Shown here piece after piece: positions 10,569 to 20,529 of a stretch of 64,000 nt of DNA. The DNA is taken from contig OY755243.1 of assembly GCA_963576725.1 (NCBI GenBank), positions 73,802,106 to 73,866,105 of the forward strand, given 5' to 3'. The stretch is from Azorinus chamasolen. Taxonomy: Eukaryota; Mollusca; Bivalvia; Cardiida; Solecurtidae. A model generated the notes under the pieces. It saw only the letters and a list, made by a program, of their open reading frames with translations. It did no database searches and had not been told where the DNA came from. How positions within the stretch are numbered: position 1 is the first letter of the stretch; every line of letters starts with the position of its first letter. The translations under genes were made by a program, and so were the position numbers.

Positions 10569-10714
10569 TTATGTCCTGTCAGTGTTGCAGCTTTTCGGTC
10601 GTCCAGTCTAACAGCCCATGATAAATTCAGAGAACATGGTATAAAAGGTTACTGTCGCGGTTTCAAATAGCAAATGTTTCAAATTGTTTCGTTTTCACAA
10701 ATGGTAAAATGTTA

Positions 10715-10716
<2 letters not shown>

Positions 10717-10788
<72 letters not shown>
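10717..10788. repeat. (TA)n microsatellite
   Basis: About 70 bp of uninterrupted TA. Confidence 0.98.
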
Positions 10789-10789
<1 letters not shown>

Positions 10790-10869
10790 CACCATTGCTA
10801 ATGCGAGAGCATACAATATGAAAGAATCACACTGATAAGCAATACACAATAATCAAATTATAATAAAGT

Positions 10870-11088
10870 TTAACCCATTCCCTCATATTGACGCCTCTGT
10901 AAAAGTTACTTCTTGAAACCATTGTGATAATTAGAGCATTGGCTCCATAGGAGCAAATGCTCCATTTATCACAGTGGTTTCAAAACTACACAATACTAAC
11001 ACTTTCCTTTTCTCTAGTGATTTCTCCTTTCTGGTAGATGTATTCAAAGAGGTTGGTTCTAAACATAACCTATTAGGAAATGGGTTAA
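10870..11088 (+). mobile_element. Family C hairpin MITE, full length
   Basis: TTAA both sides, ends CCCATTCCCTCATATTGACG and TTAGGAAATGGG; tip TTGGCTCCATAGGAGCAAAT. Confidence 0.92.
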
Positions 11089-11090
11089 AG

Positions 11091-11238
11091 CTACAGATAA
11101 ACGTGCGTACACAAATACTAAAATCACCAATTCTCTACCAAACCCTATGTTGTGATCACTCTTCAGAATCGTCTCGAAGAGACAATTTAAACAGTGGTCA
11201 CAACGTGGGGGTTGGTGGAGAAATAAAGAAGTTATAGC
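11091..11238 (+). mobile_element. Family G MITE
   Basis: Starts GCTACAGATAAACGTGCG just after the family C copy. Core CAGAATCGTCTCGAAGAGAC with right arm eroded (AATTTAAACAGTGGTCACAAC); ends GAGAAATAAAGAAGTTAT. Confidence 0.8.
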
Positions 11239-11442
11239 TGTTGGTCAGATTATAACAGGTCAGCACTATTTGACTCAAGTCTGACGGTGGCTAGTTAGAA
11301 TTTTTTCTTTACACTTATGAAAGGACAAATAGTAAAAACTATGGTAAAACTGCATCTGCAACATCAGTTTGATCTAAGTCTACTACTTGGTTTAGTTCTT
11401 TGGCGTGAGTATTTAGGTTACCTACTGTAAACTGATTGTATA

Positions 11443-11660
11443 TACAGTGAGATCCTGAAAGTTCGAACATTTAGATAACTTGAAGTAAGCCCATTGACAA
11501 TGTTCACGACAGGAGTTGGCCTTGGGCGGGATGGGGTGAAGCGGAGGGTTCCTACAGTAGCTTCCTGCTTTGCTTCCGTCCTGCTTTGGGCAATCACCTG
11601 CCTTTAACTATATCAATTTTTTGTTCAACGGGTTGTTCGAATTATCGAGGTTTTACTGTG
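11443..11660. mobile_element. Family F2-like MITE, diverged
   Basis: TACAGTGAGATCCTG to CGAGGTTTTACTGTG. Arms TTCGAACATTTAGATAACTT and GGTTGTTCGAATTATCG; centre CTTGGGCGGGATGGGGTGAA with tip AGGGTTCCTACAGTAGC. Confidence 0.7.
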
Positions 11661-11770
11661 TTACTTTAAATAATGTTTTTGTAGGTGTATATATGTTATG
11701 AGTGCCACATGGAAGATTGTTTATTTTAGTATGTTTACCAAACGCGTTCCCTCTTTAAATAAAGTCTAAA

Positions 11771-11771
<1 letters not shown>

Positions 11772-11803
<32 letters not shown>
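11772..11803. repeat. (ATT)n microsatellite
   Basis: About 10 copies of ATT. Confidence 0.95.
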
Positions 11804-11804
<1 letters not shown>

Positions 11805-12041
11805 TTGAAACTCGCATCTTATCCGGACCTGGTCAATAGCAATGTTTTGACATACTTAAGTGTTTCGCGAATATGTTTTATTGGTTAATTTTGCACCATC
11901 CAGCTCCTATGTTTGTCCGTCAAGAGTATAGTTGATACTTTGTGTATTTGAAAAATAAATTATGTGCATTTTTGGTGTTCTGGTTAACATTTGAATCAAC
12001 TGCATTGGTGAATTATAAAACGTGAGCCAGATCTATGCATT

Positions 12042-12256
12042 AATTTTGCAAACAGAGTAGACCTAGATCAGATGGCTCCTGGAAGAGCCATCTAATCAGG
12101 GTCTGCTCTGTTTGCTGATTATATTATACAGATATGATTCTACAGTTTCTGCCATGGCCAAAATTACCACTGCCCATGTGCCGTTATAAAAACAAACCTA
12201 ATTTACATTCATGATGTCATCATTGTTCACATGAATATTTATGAAATAAAGTGTTG
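12042..12256 (-). mobile_element. Family A MITE
   Basis: Core GTAGACCTAGATCAGATGGC..GCCATCTAATCAGGGTCTG; terminal CCCTTT segments missing or altered. Confidence 0.8.
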
Positions 12257-12326
12257 AAGAATACAGTTGATACCATATCTATATATTTGAAAAATAAATG
12301 ATGTGCAAGGTTTTGTTCTTTTACCT

Positions 12327-12552
12327 TTAAGTCTTTCCCTCATAGGCTATTTAGACTCATCCTCTTTAAATAAGTCTATCGAAAAGAGCATTTACTAGAG
12401 AAAAGGGAATTGTTTAGAATTCTGAATTTCTGAAACCAATGTGGTAAATAGAGCATTTGCTCCTATGGAGCAAATGCTCTATTTATCACAATGGTTTCAA
12501 AACGTGACTTTTACAGAGGCGTCAAAATGCACCAACATGAGGGTATGGGTAA
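12327..12552 (-). mobile_element. Family C hairpin MITE
   Basis: TTAAGTCTTTCCCTCATAGG start; tip TTTGCTCCTATGGAGCAAAT; ends ACATGAGGGTATGGGTAA. Confidence 0.9.
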
Positions 12553-12954
12553 GTCAATTGTATTGGAGAGAAAAGTGAAATATAAAACGTGGACCAGATC
12601 ATCTCTGGCCTAATACCTTAACAGGAAACAGGTGGTTCTGTATTATTAGGACACACAGACAGTCTGTGTAGAGTTAGTTAATATGTTTGTAGGACGTGGA
12701 ATATTTTTACCTGGGAAAACTGGCTTCATTTATCTCCTTGGATGCTACCAGGTGATATAAACGATAATATTATTGTGCAAGTTTATAACAAGTACGTGAG
12801 AAAGTTAGTTGTTCCCAGACGTGTAACAATTGTGTTTCCCCTTATCGTGGGGTGCCTGTATTTATTGAACCTCAGTATGCACAGTGTAGATGCATGTTTA
12901 GTTATCGTTATCGATAGGTTTAAGGATGTTTGATTTGTCTGATTTTAATTTAAA

Positions 12955-13147
12955 TACAGTTAAACGTCAAATAAGTATCATTATCGGGATTTAAGGCAGG
13001 TGGTTGCTTAATACAGAGTGAAAGTCATGCACAGAGCTCCTGTGGGAGCTTTGTGCATAAATGCCACTCTGTATTAAGCAGCCACCTGTCGTAGCAATTA
13101 TCTATGCTCCTTCACTAAAAGGTCGGACTTAGCGAGGTTTTACTGTA
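12955..13147. mobile_element. Family F2 hairpin MITE
   Basis: TACAGTTAAACG to CGAGGTTTTACTGTA; stem GGCAGGTGGTTGCTTAATAC with tip GAGCTCCTGTGGGAGCTT. Confidence 0.88.
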
Positions 13148-13189
13148 GTCAGTTAGTTAAATACCGCATGATTTGATTGGTTGCAATAA

Positions 13190-13580
13190 TTAAAAATGGG
13201 CGTGACTATTTTTAACCATCCGTGCAGCAAAGGTGAGCAAAAAACAAACACGTCATTAGTCAGGGAATTAGTGTATTTATCGTGGGCATGTCGTTTGTCT
13301 AAATCGGGGTCGTGGATAACGAAAGGTGCGTGTGAACCGGTGCGTGACGCTCGAGCTGAGATTTGGAAGGGCAGAGTTCGAGTCCTCGGTAGACAAGACT
13401 GCGCTGCTTATCTGGGAAAAGGACTAGGGTCGTGGAACACTGGAAGAATGATGTGAAAATGTCTTTCGTATCTGCTGAATTTCGAAATAATATTGATATC
13501 TCTGACATCACGTTCTCTTGCACTGGAACTGCGTCTGCTACCAAAGCTACTGTTGGAGGAGAAACAATAAAATTTGGCTA
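13190..13580. other. Unassigned sequence with SINE-like box
   Basis: A B-box-like GAGTTCGAGTCCTCGG at 13376-13391 sits in a CG-richer stretch, and GGGTCGTGGA occurs twice (13307 and 13428). No convincing A box or tRNA fold, so I do not call a SINE. The 86-aa frame here has no recognisable domain. Confidence 0.3.
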
Positions 13581-13619
13581 GTGCAAAAAGATATAAATCG
13601 GAGTGTATTCTTTTTTTAT

Positions 13620-13722
13620 GGCAGATGGTAGCTTAATGCAGGGTGAAGGACATGCAGAAAGCTCCCGTGTGCGCTGTCTGCATTACTTTTGCCCTGCATT
13701 AAGCAACCACCTATTTTTAGGG
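13620..13722. mobile_element. Family F2 hairpin without its ends
   Basis: GGCAGATGGTAGCTTAATGC..ATTAAGCAACCACCT with tip GCTCCCGTGTGCGCTG. Confidence 0.75.
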
Positions 13723-14079
13723 GGAGGGCCGAATCTAATGTTGCAATAACTTGTGGCCCCACTCTTGTGCTTCAGTTTTGGATTATATGTACATGTATAT
13801 GAATGTATGTATGACTATGTTATATGTATCATAACAATCATTTACAATATGATTAAATTAAACGTACTTTAAAAATCACCCATGTAAAGTAGTCGCATAT
13901 AATAAGTAGATTGTGTCGAACAGTATTTGCGCTTTTGGTTTGTTATGGACGAACATGCTATATCCTTCGCATACATTCTGGATCCAGATTAGACCCCAAT
14001 CAAGAACAAAGGGAGATAATTCAACAATAAACATGGAAACGGGCGACAAATGTTGCTGACGGCTGTACATGGCATCGAA

Positions 14080-14182
14080 AGAGTCAAAGCTTTTTAGTTG
14101 AGTCTGAGGCTCAAATCTGGCCAATCAAAAACTTGAGAACGAATTCAGACTCAACTCAAAAGTTTTATAAGCATAGAACCTG
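14080..14182. repeat. Family I palindrome, left arm mostly deleted
   Basis: TTTTAGTTGAGTCTGAGGCT joins directly to CAAATCTGGCCAATC..GAACGAATTCAGACTCAACT and TTTTATAAGCAT. It is the right arm of the palindrome at 33.7 kb plus a stub of the left arm. Confidence 0.7.
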
Positions 14183-14329
14183 ATGCTTAGAACCTGTCTG
14201 ATTTTTATCTAAACCACATGTGATTGTAATTATACAGGGCTTTATGGTATACTTGCGATAAAAAAGGATAGTTTCATGTGTAGTGGAAGAGACAGAGAAA
14301 TACAGACAGAGACACAGGAAGAGTTATAC

Positions 14330-14368
14330 ACAGACAGACAGACAGACAGACAGGCAGACAGACAGACA
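14330..14368. repeat. (GACA)n microsatellite
   Basis: About nine CAGA/GACA units with one AGGC interruption. Confidence 0.93.
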
Positions 14369-14487
14369 CTCAAGTATCTGATTGGTATCAGACGCTTGTA
14401 AATGATCTCAGATTCAAGCAAAAGGTTCATAACATTGGGGTTTGATCTATATTATTATATATGAGCCCATTCATTCATGAACACATT

Positions 14488-14654
14488 TTCGTCTGATCAG
14501 AGTCTGCTCTGTTTGCTTATGGTATAGATATATAATTATACAGTAAATGCCTGAGCTAAAACATCCTGTGTACATATGCCATCATAAAAATGCATCTAAT
14601 AAATATTCATGATGCCATTATTCCTTACATGAATATTAAACAGGGAACGGGTTA
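14488..14654 (-). mobile_element. Family A right half
   Basis: Begins in the right arm (CGTCTGATCAGAGTCTGC) and runs to CAGGGAACGGGTTAA. Confidence 0.8.
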
Positions 14655-15011
14655 ATAAAGAATTTTGAACAAGCATAAAGATACAAATCAAGAAAATGTC
14701 TTCTTTAGACTAAAGAGTGGAATATTTCCATTATTCGCTTAGTTCTCGTTGTCTTCTGATTTATTTAGTTTGCATTCTTCGAATAAATTTCCACAAGCCA
14801 TTAACGCCATCAGTAATTAAGATATACCCAGTTTTGTGGCACGTATCGGCTAATGACGCTAATAAGGGACCGTTAAGGGGGCTGACCCTTTGCTTCCGTA
14901 TGGCCGTAAATTGCGATTAGGCGTGCGCTTATCTGTAACAAGTCCCCATAAATAAGCCGATCATTTTGTCAAGTTATCACCTTTATCAGTGAGGGGAAAG
15001 TGAAGGCACAA

Positions 15012-15266
15012 TTAACCGTTTCCCTGTTCTGTGTGTATTCCAAATTGCAATACCCACTGAATAATCATAGACAAAATAGTTATAGTGAAGCCATTTTAGA
15101 AAGTAAAGAATAGTGAAGCCATTTTAGAAAGTAAAGAAACAGAACTATCAAAGTCCATTAGCAAACAGAGCAGACCCTGATCAGACGGCTCCTCTGGGAG
15201 CCGTCTGATCTGGGTCTACTCTGTTTGCAAAAGCGTGAAAATGCGTTTATATGGAGGAAAGGATTA
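15012..15266 (+). mobile_element. Family B hairpin MITE with internal 28-bp duplication
   Basis: TTAA to TTAA; AATAGTGAAGCCATTTTAGA..AAGTAAAG occurs twice in tandem (about 15083-15140). Tip ACGGCTCCTCTGGGAGCCGT. Confidence 0.92.
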
Positions 15267-15468
15267 ACCGTTTACCTGATAGGGAGACCTCTACAAACTT
15301 TTTGCAAACAGAGCAGACCCAGATCAGATGACACAGGGTCTGCTCTGATTGCTTATGAAAGTGTATAGATCTGATTCCATGTGTTTATATGCCATTTAAA
15401 AAGTTATTTTGATTAATAGTCATGCAATCGTTATTTCATTCGTGAATATTCATTAGGTCAAGGGTTAA
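15263..15468 (-). mobile_element. Family A MITE, sharing a TTAA with family B
   Basis: Starts at the TTAA that ends the previous element; hairpin tip deleted (GATCAGATGACACAGGGTCT); ends CAAGGGTTAA. Confidence 0.85.
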
Positions 15469-15866
15469 ACGCTAAACATATTGCAGATCCGCGTTTAGAC
15501 TGGATCCAGACTAGAAATGTAATCTGATCTGAAACAAACAAATGATAGAAATGGTTTCTTTTAGATGAATTGGAATGCATGTACAATGGTATCACATCCA
15601 TGTAATTGCAGACTAATATTGTTTTTCTGATGGAAATCACCCTACTAATGAAACAAAACAAGATGATATGAGACCCTTGCATTTTCTATCCATACGTTCT
15701 TCATTTGTGAATACATGTACTCCATATTCCTAATGCACAGTGCATGGTGGACTGGATAGGGGTAAGTTTCGTCCAGATTAGATGCCATGTCTCATTAATA
15801 TAGAACTATGCAATTAGAAGAACGCACATAAAAAATGTAGAAGTTGATTGTACAGTTTATAATGGT

Positions 15867-16095
15867 TTAACCCTTTCCTCCATAAATAAGCCTTTCTACG
15901 CTTCTGTAGAAGTCACTTCTTGAAACCATTGTGATAAATAGAGCATTTGCTCCTTTAGGAGCAAATGCTCTATTTATCTCAATGGTTTCAAACTACAAAA
16001 TTCCAAACGTTTCCTTTTCTCTAGTTAATGTTCCTTTTCGGTAGATTTATTCAAAGAGCTTGGATCTAAAAATAGCCTTTCACTAAATGGGTCAA
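15867..16095 (+). mobile_element. Family C hairpin MITE
   Basis: TTAACCCTTTCCTCCATAAA start, tip TTTGCTCCTTTAGGAGCAAA; right end TTCACTAAATGGGTCAA. Confidence 0.92.
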
Positions 16096-16179
16096 ACATT
16101 GACCAGGCCTTATTTATGGTTTACCGTGAAACACATAGAGTCTTTCATGGACTCTAGAATCTCTACACCTAGCGAGTAC

Positions 16180-16400
16180 CTGAGTAAACTCAAAATCTGA
16201 CAATTCAGATACTTGATAATCCAGTCAGACTCAAACCCGGAAGTATTCGGAGCCTGGTCGCAAGGTTGTAAAACATCTGAGTTCGAGTCTGGGTACTTTC
16301 CAAGTGAAATTTAAAATATGTCCAATCATATATACAATATATTTCAGAATTAATTCAGTCTCAAGCATAAAGTTTCATAACCTCGCAACCTGGTCTGAAG
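16180..16400. repeat. Family I-related degenerate repeat
   Basis: AACTCAAAATCTGACAATTC, CAGTCAGACTCAA, CATCTGAGTTCGAGTCTGGG and ATTCAGTCTCAAGCATAAAG recall family I arms; no clean palindrome. Confidence 0.35.
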
Positions 16401-16507
16401 TTAAGTAAGATTATGTATTTACTTAGAAAGTACTGGAAATAACATAGTAATCTGAGACATTTCAAACCATATAGATTAAACCTAAACACAACGCCAGTGT
16501 TAATTAA

Positions 16508-16756
16508 TCAACCCTTTCCCTGTTCTATATTTATTAAAATTTCAATACCTACTGAATATTCATGGGCAAAATAGTTATAATGAAATATGGAAGATGGAAC
16601 ATTGTAACCATTTTAGAAACTAAAGAACCAAATCTATCAAATTATATTAGCACAAAGATCAGACCCTGGTCAGACGGCTCCTATGGGAACCGTCTGGTCT
16701 GGATCTACTCTGTTTGCAAATGTGTGAAAATGTGTTTATATGAAGGAAAGGGTTAA
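16508..16756 (+). mobile_element. Family B hairpin MITE
   Basis: Left TCAACCCTTTCCCTGTTC, right AAGGAAAGGGTTAA; arms CAGACCCTGGTCAGACGG and CCGTCTGGTCTGGATCTAC. Confidence 0.92.
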
Positions 16757-16782
16757 GTCATTGGCGCCCAATTTCCTTTAAA

Positions 16783-16857
16783 AGGTAAACAGTATAGTAG
16801 ACTCCTTCGGGAGCCCTCTGGTCAGTTCGAGGGCTCTCTGGTCTGGGTCTACACTGA
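16783..16857. mobile_element. Family E-like core fragment
   Basis: AGTATAGTAGACTCCTTCGG then GAGGGCTCTCTGGTCTGGG and TCTACACTG. Confidence 0.45.
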
Positions 16858-17007
16858 GTTTGAACTCATCGATGTCAATAGCTTAAATACATGTACTAGC
16901 AAATAGTTTGTTCGCTGTGTATACCCTCAACATGAAAAATGGATGGGTTCCACAATAAGATATGTACGGGTTTTCTTTTAATAATATGGGAACCATTCTG
17001 TGAAACA

Positions 17008-17103
17008 TTGATACGGTAGAACTTCCGCAGATCCTACAGGAGCAGTTCCGATCTGAGTCTACTCTATGTGCAAATGTGTTAAATGGTGTATCTATGGATT
17101 TAA
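17008..17103 (+). mobile_element. Family A right-end fragment
   Basis: GATCCTACAGGAGCAGTTCC, TGAGTCTACTCTATGTGC, ending at TTAA shared with the next element. Confidence 0.6.
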
Positions 17104-17319
17104 CCCATTCCCTCATATTGACGCCTCTGTAAAAAACACTTTCTGAAACCATTGTGAAAAATGGAGCATTTGCTCCATTGGAGCATTTGCTCTATTTATC
17201 AAAATTGTTTCAAAACTGTACAATTCTAAACTCTTTTTTTTTCTCTAGCAAATGCTCGTTTTCAGTAAATTTATTCAAAGAGGTTGTGTCTAAAAATAAC
17301 CAATGGGGTAATGAGTTAA
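17100..17319 (+). mobile_element. Family C hairpin MITE
   Basis: TTAA-bounded; tip TTTGCTCCATTGGAGCATTT; right end CAATGGGGTAATGAGTTAA. Confidence 0.9.
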
Positions 17320-17328
17320 GGGCTATAA

Positions 17329-17430
17329 AAGCAGGTGACTGTTGATATAGTGATATAGAAAGCTCCTGGTGCAGATATTCTGCAGAGATTCTGCATGATA
17401 TATTCTTCCTGCATTAGACTACCACCTGTC
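17329..17430. mobile_element. Family F2 remnant
   Basis: GCAGGTGACTGTTGATA..TTCCTGCATTAGACTACCACCT edges and one GAAAGCTCC arm are recognisable. Confidence 0.5.
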
Positions 17431-17693
17431 TTTACCCATTCCTTCATACAGAAACGCCTCTTCACGTATCTGTAAACAGAGTAGACCCAGGTCAGACAGC
17501 TCCTATAGGTGTCGTCTGATCAGGGTCTGCTCTGTTTTTGCTCATGGAATTTGATAGTTCTGTTTCTTTACTTTCTAAAATGGCTTCAAATTATACAATG
17601 TTCTACCTTCCATATATCATTTTAACTATTTTGTCCATGAATATTCAGTAGGTATTGAAATTTGGAATAAACATAGAACAGGGAAAGGGTTAA
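17430..17693 (-). mobile_element. Family B hairpin MITE
   Basis: Ends AGAACAGGGAAAGGGTTAA; core CAGACAGCTCCTATAGGTGT; body TAAAATGGCTTC..TCCATATATCATTTTAAC. Confidence 0.9.
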
Positions 17694-17729
17694 ACACACG
17701 GAATTACACCAGTTTGGAGTGGTATTAAG

Positions 17730-17937
17730 TACAGTAAAACCTCTCTATAACGGCCACTAAATTACATCAAGTATTTGGTGTTAAAGGCAGGTGGTTGTTT
17801 AAAGCAAGGTGAAAGTAAAACAGAACACTCCTATAGGAGCGTTCTGTTTTACTTTCACCTTGCTTTAAGCGGCCACCTGCCCTAAATACCAACTAATTAA
17901 CACAATTTAGTGGTCGTTATAGAGAGGTTTTACTGTA
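17730..17937. mobile_element. Family F1 hairpin MITE, near-perfect palindrome
   Basis: TACAGTAAAACCTCTCTAT to GAGAGGTTTTACTGTA with TA at both outer ends. Stem of about 95 bp per side; tip GCTCCTATAGGAGC. Close to the copies at 425 and 32642. Confidence 0.95.
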
Positions 17938-17941
17938 CTCG

Positions 17942-18192
17942 TTAACAACTTACTCCATGAATATTCACGTAAGAAATAATGACGTCATGAATATCAATTA
18001 GATTAATTTTTATAATGGCTCATGATCACATCATGAATTTTTACCTTTGTAGAAACTATAGAATCACATCTATATTATTTCATAAGCAAACAGAGCAGGT
18101 ACTGATCAGACGCTCCCTACAGGAGCCATCTGATCTGGGTCTTCTCTGTTTGTAAAGGTGTAGAAAGGCGTAATAATGGAGAAGAGAGTTAA
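17942..18192 (+). mobile_element. Family A hairpin MITE
   Basis: TTAACAACTTACTCCATGAA to GAAGAGAGTTAA; core CAGACGCTCCCTACAGGAGC. Confidence 0.9.
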
Positions 18193-18428
18193 CCCTGGCT
18201 TCACTTCATGGTGGCGCCTTTTTACGCTTTTTCAAACAGAGTAGGCCCAGATCAGACGACTCCTGTATATAGTAGCCGTCTGATCAGGGCCTGCTCAGTT
18301 TGTTTATCGAATTATATATAATACCTTATTCTACATATACCATTATTAAAATTAATCTTAATTCATTTTATTAAAACTAATATGTATGAGCTCATTATTA
18401 CTTGCATGAATAGTCATGGCGTAAATTA
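18189..18428 (-). mobile_element. Family A MITE, sharing a TTAA
   Basis: Starts in the TTAA ending the previous copy; core CAGACGACTCCTGTATATAG; right terminus decayed (GGCGTAAATTAGA). Confidence 0.82.
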
Positions 18429-18702
18429 GATTGAACCCCAGTTTTGATAATTGTGTAATTTAATGCAAAACTGAGTTTCATTTCGTGTTTTTACCAAAGT
18501 TATAATAAATATATTAATTAAAATCTTTATCGATTATATCAGCGTTGTTCGCAAATGTTGAACTTCTTCAACAATTACGTTTGTTTGGATTCTGTTCAGA
18601 GACTGGTTTGTATGCTGTCAGTCAAGTCGCGATCAGCTGTCGTAGTAGACTGGCTGTCAAAACTGTCTGAATTAACTCCCTTTGTAAAGGCGCGTGGTGT
18701 TT

Positions 18703-18953
18703 TCCCGTTTACTTCATGATTATTCATGTAAGAAATAATGCCATCATGAATATTAAATTAGATTATTTTATCAAGTATTATAATGGCACATGGACATGTG
18801 ATTTTTTTCACCAGAGCAGAAACTGCAGAATCATACCTATAGTATATCATACGCAAACAAAGCAAATTCAGTAGCAGTCGTCTGATTTGGGTCTACTCTG
18901 TTTGCAGTGCGTAGAAAGGCGTATTTATAGAGTGAACAGTTAATTCCTATTTT
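18703..18953 (+). mobile_element. Family A MITE, left arm deleted
   Basis: Left end CCCGTTTACTTCATGATTAT; hairpin shortened to CAGTAGCAGTCGTCTGATTT; ends GTGAACAGTTAA. Confidence 0.82.
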
Positions 18954-19019
18954 CTACATGAAGTTATCCACTCATAGTCTCATACAATATGAAGAACTGC
19001 AATAATTAATTTGCTGGTG

Positions 19020-19248
19020 TGACCTATGTAAACTACGCATACACAGATCAGATGGCTCCTTCGGTAACTCTCTGATCTTGGTCTATACAGCTTGCCTATA
19101 CCCTAGACATTGGACTGGACTTCTGTGGCCATTGCAGAAACTTTAGGATCAGATCTATATTTATTCCATACGCAAACAGAGCAGACATTGATCAGACGGA
19201 TCCTACAGGAGTAATCTGATCTGGGTCTACTCTGTTTACAAAAGACGT
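19020..19248 (+). mobile_element. Two truncated family A fragments
   Basis: Hairpin piece ACAGATCAGATGGCTCCTTC (19040-19095), then a second A (19100-19248) with CAGACGGATCCTACAGGAGT and TCTGTTTACAAAAGACG. Confidence 0.65.
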
Positions 19249-19476
19249 TAACCTTTACTCCATGAATATTCATGTAAGAAATAATGACATCATGAATATT
19301 AATTTGATTAATTGTTTTACTAGCACATGAACACGGGAATTTTTGGCAATTGCAGAAACTGTAGAATCATAAATATATAATATAATAAGCAAACAGAACA
19401 GACTATGGTCTGGGTAGATCTGGGTCTACTCTGTTTGCAAAGGCGTAGAATGTTGTATTTATGGAGTAAAGGGTTA
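19248..19476 (+). mobile_element. Family A MITE with reduced hairpin
   Basis: TTAACCTTTACTCCATGAAT to GGAGTAAAGGGTTAA; left arm lost (CAGACTATGGTCTGGGTAGA). Confidence 0.9.
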
Positions 19477-19577
19477 AGAGGTGTATATATGTTTAATAAT
19501 CAGATGGACAAATTGAATGACTGGCAGAGGCAGTTGTGATAGGGCAAATAAAACAGCAAACAGTAGATCCATTGGTC

Positions 19578-19802
19578 TACCCATTTCCTTGTTCTGTGTT
19601 TATTGCAAATTTCAATGCCTGTTGAATATTCATGGACAAAAGTTCTATTTATAATGCAATGCGGAGGGCGGAACATTGTAGCCATTTTAGAAAGTAAAGA
19701 AACAGAACTAAAACAGAGCAGACCCTGATCTGACGGCTCCTATAGGAGCCGTCTGATCTAGGTCTAATCTGTTTGCAAATGCGTGAAAATGCGTTTACGT
19801 AA
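19578..19802 (+). mobile_element. Family B MITE, right terminus missing
   Basis: CCCATTTCCTTGTTCTGTGT start, tip ACGGCTCCTATAGGAGCCGT, stops after TGCGTTTACGTAATGG. Confidence 0.85.
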
Positions 19803-19911
19803 TGGACATCATCAGATATAACTCTAGAGGACTGGTGGGATAAATTACAAAAGTTGAATGGGTTATATCTTCGGTATGTTGTGTGCGAATTCGTGAGTGT
19901 TTTTGCTTAGG

Positions 19912-19980
19912 CTACAGTTTGTATTCAGATGAGACGCCGAGTAACTATGTGTCTTATTGGAATAAAAATTGTTTGATATT
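19912..19980. repeat. Family H inverted repeat
   Basis: TTCAGATGAGACGCCGAGTA with a weaker right arm (TGTGTCTTATTGGAATAAA) and TTGTTTGA. Confidence 0.55.
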
Positions 19981-19993
19981 CTGAATGCACCTT

Positions 19994-20197
19994 TGTAAAC
20001 CCGCACTGAACCAAAAGTTTAAGATAAAGAACAGTTTAGGTCTTTTAGGCAGGAATTAAGCTGTTTAATGTAGGTTGAAAGTCACGCAGAAAGCTCCTTT
20101 CTGCATGACATCCAACCTGCATTAAGTTGCTACCTGTCTGAAAGACCGGGACTGATACTAAACTAGTTTAACATGCGGTTTAGAGGGATTTTACTAC
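19994..20197. mobile_element. Family F2 MITE
   Basis: Stem TTAATGTAGGTTGAAAGTCA..TGACATCCAACCTGCATTAA with tip AAGCTCCTTT; ends GGGATTTTACTACA. Confidence 0.75.
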
Positions 20198-20249
20198 ACC
20201 TTGTATTTTGAAAATGAGGAAGACGAAAATCTGCTCAAACGATTTTTTT

Positions 20250-20370
20250 CTCAACATGCTTTTTTACGCCTTTGCAAACAGAATAGACACAGATCAGAAG
20301 GCCCCTGTAAGAGCTGTCTGATCAATGTGTATTGGTTGCAAATGAAATCATAATAGATCCGACTGTAGAA
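20250..20370 (-). mobile_element. Family A fragment next to the GAAA tract
   Basis: TTTTTTACGCCTTTGCAAAC, core CAGAAGGCCCCTGTAAGAGC; stops where the GAAA run starts. Confidence 0.65.
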
Positions 20371-20525
20371 AGAAAGAAAAGAAAGAAAGAAAGAAATAGA
20401 AAGAAAGTAAGAAAGAAAGAAAGAAATAAATAAAGAAAGAAAGAAAGAAAGAGAGAAAGAAAAAAGGGAAGGCAGAAAGAAAGGCGAAAAGAAAGAAGAT
20501 CAAAGGAAAGAAGAAAGAAATAAGT
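20368..20525. repeat. (GAAA)n microsatellite, imperfect
   Basis: About 155 bp of purine-only AAAG repeats with sporadic TAA changes. Confidence 0.95.
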
Positions 20526-20529
20526 AAAG

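Larger units (their letters stand above)
11920..12600 (+). repeat. Diverged tandem duplication interrupted by MITEs
   Basis: AGTTGATAC..TTTGAAAAATAAAT..ATGTGCA at 11930 recurs at 12265, and TATAAAACGTGAGCCAGATC at 12014 recurs (one change) at 12581. Family A separates the units and a family C copy interrupts the second. Confidence 0.65.

Noticed and set aside
13370..13395. tRNA-derived SINE from B-box GAGTTCGAGTCC (also 16282-16297)
   Set aside because: No A box at the right distance, no poly-A or repeat tail, and no cloverleaf.
17730..17937. microRNA precursor
   Set aside because: The stem is about 95 bp and perfectly repetitive with other copies, typical of a MITE; small RNAs may arise from it but that cannot be judged from sequence.
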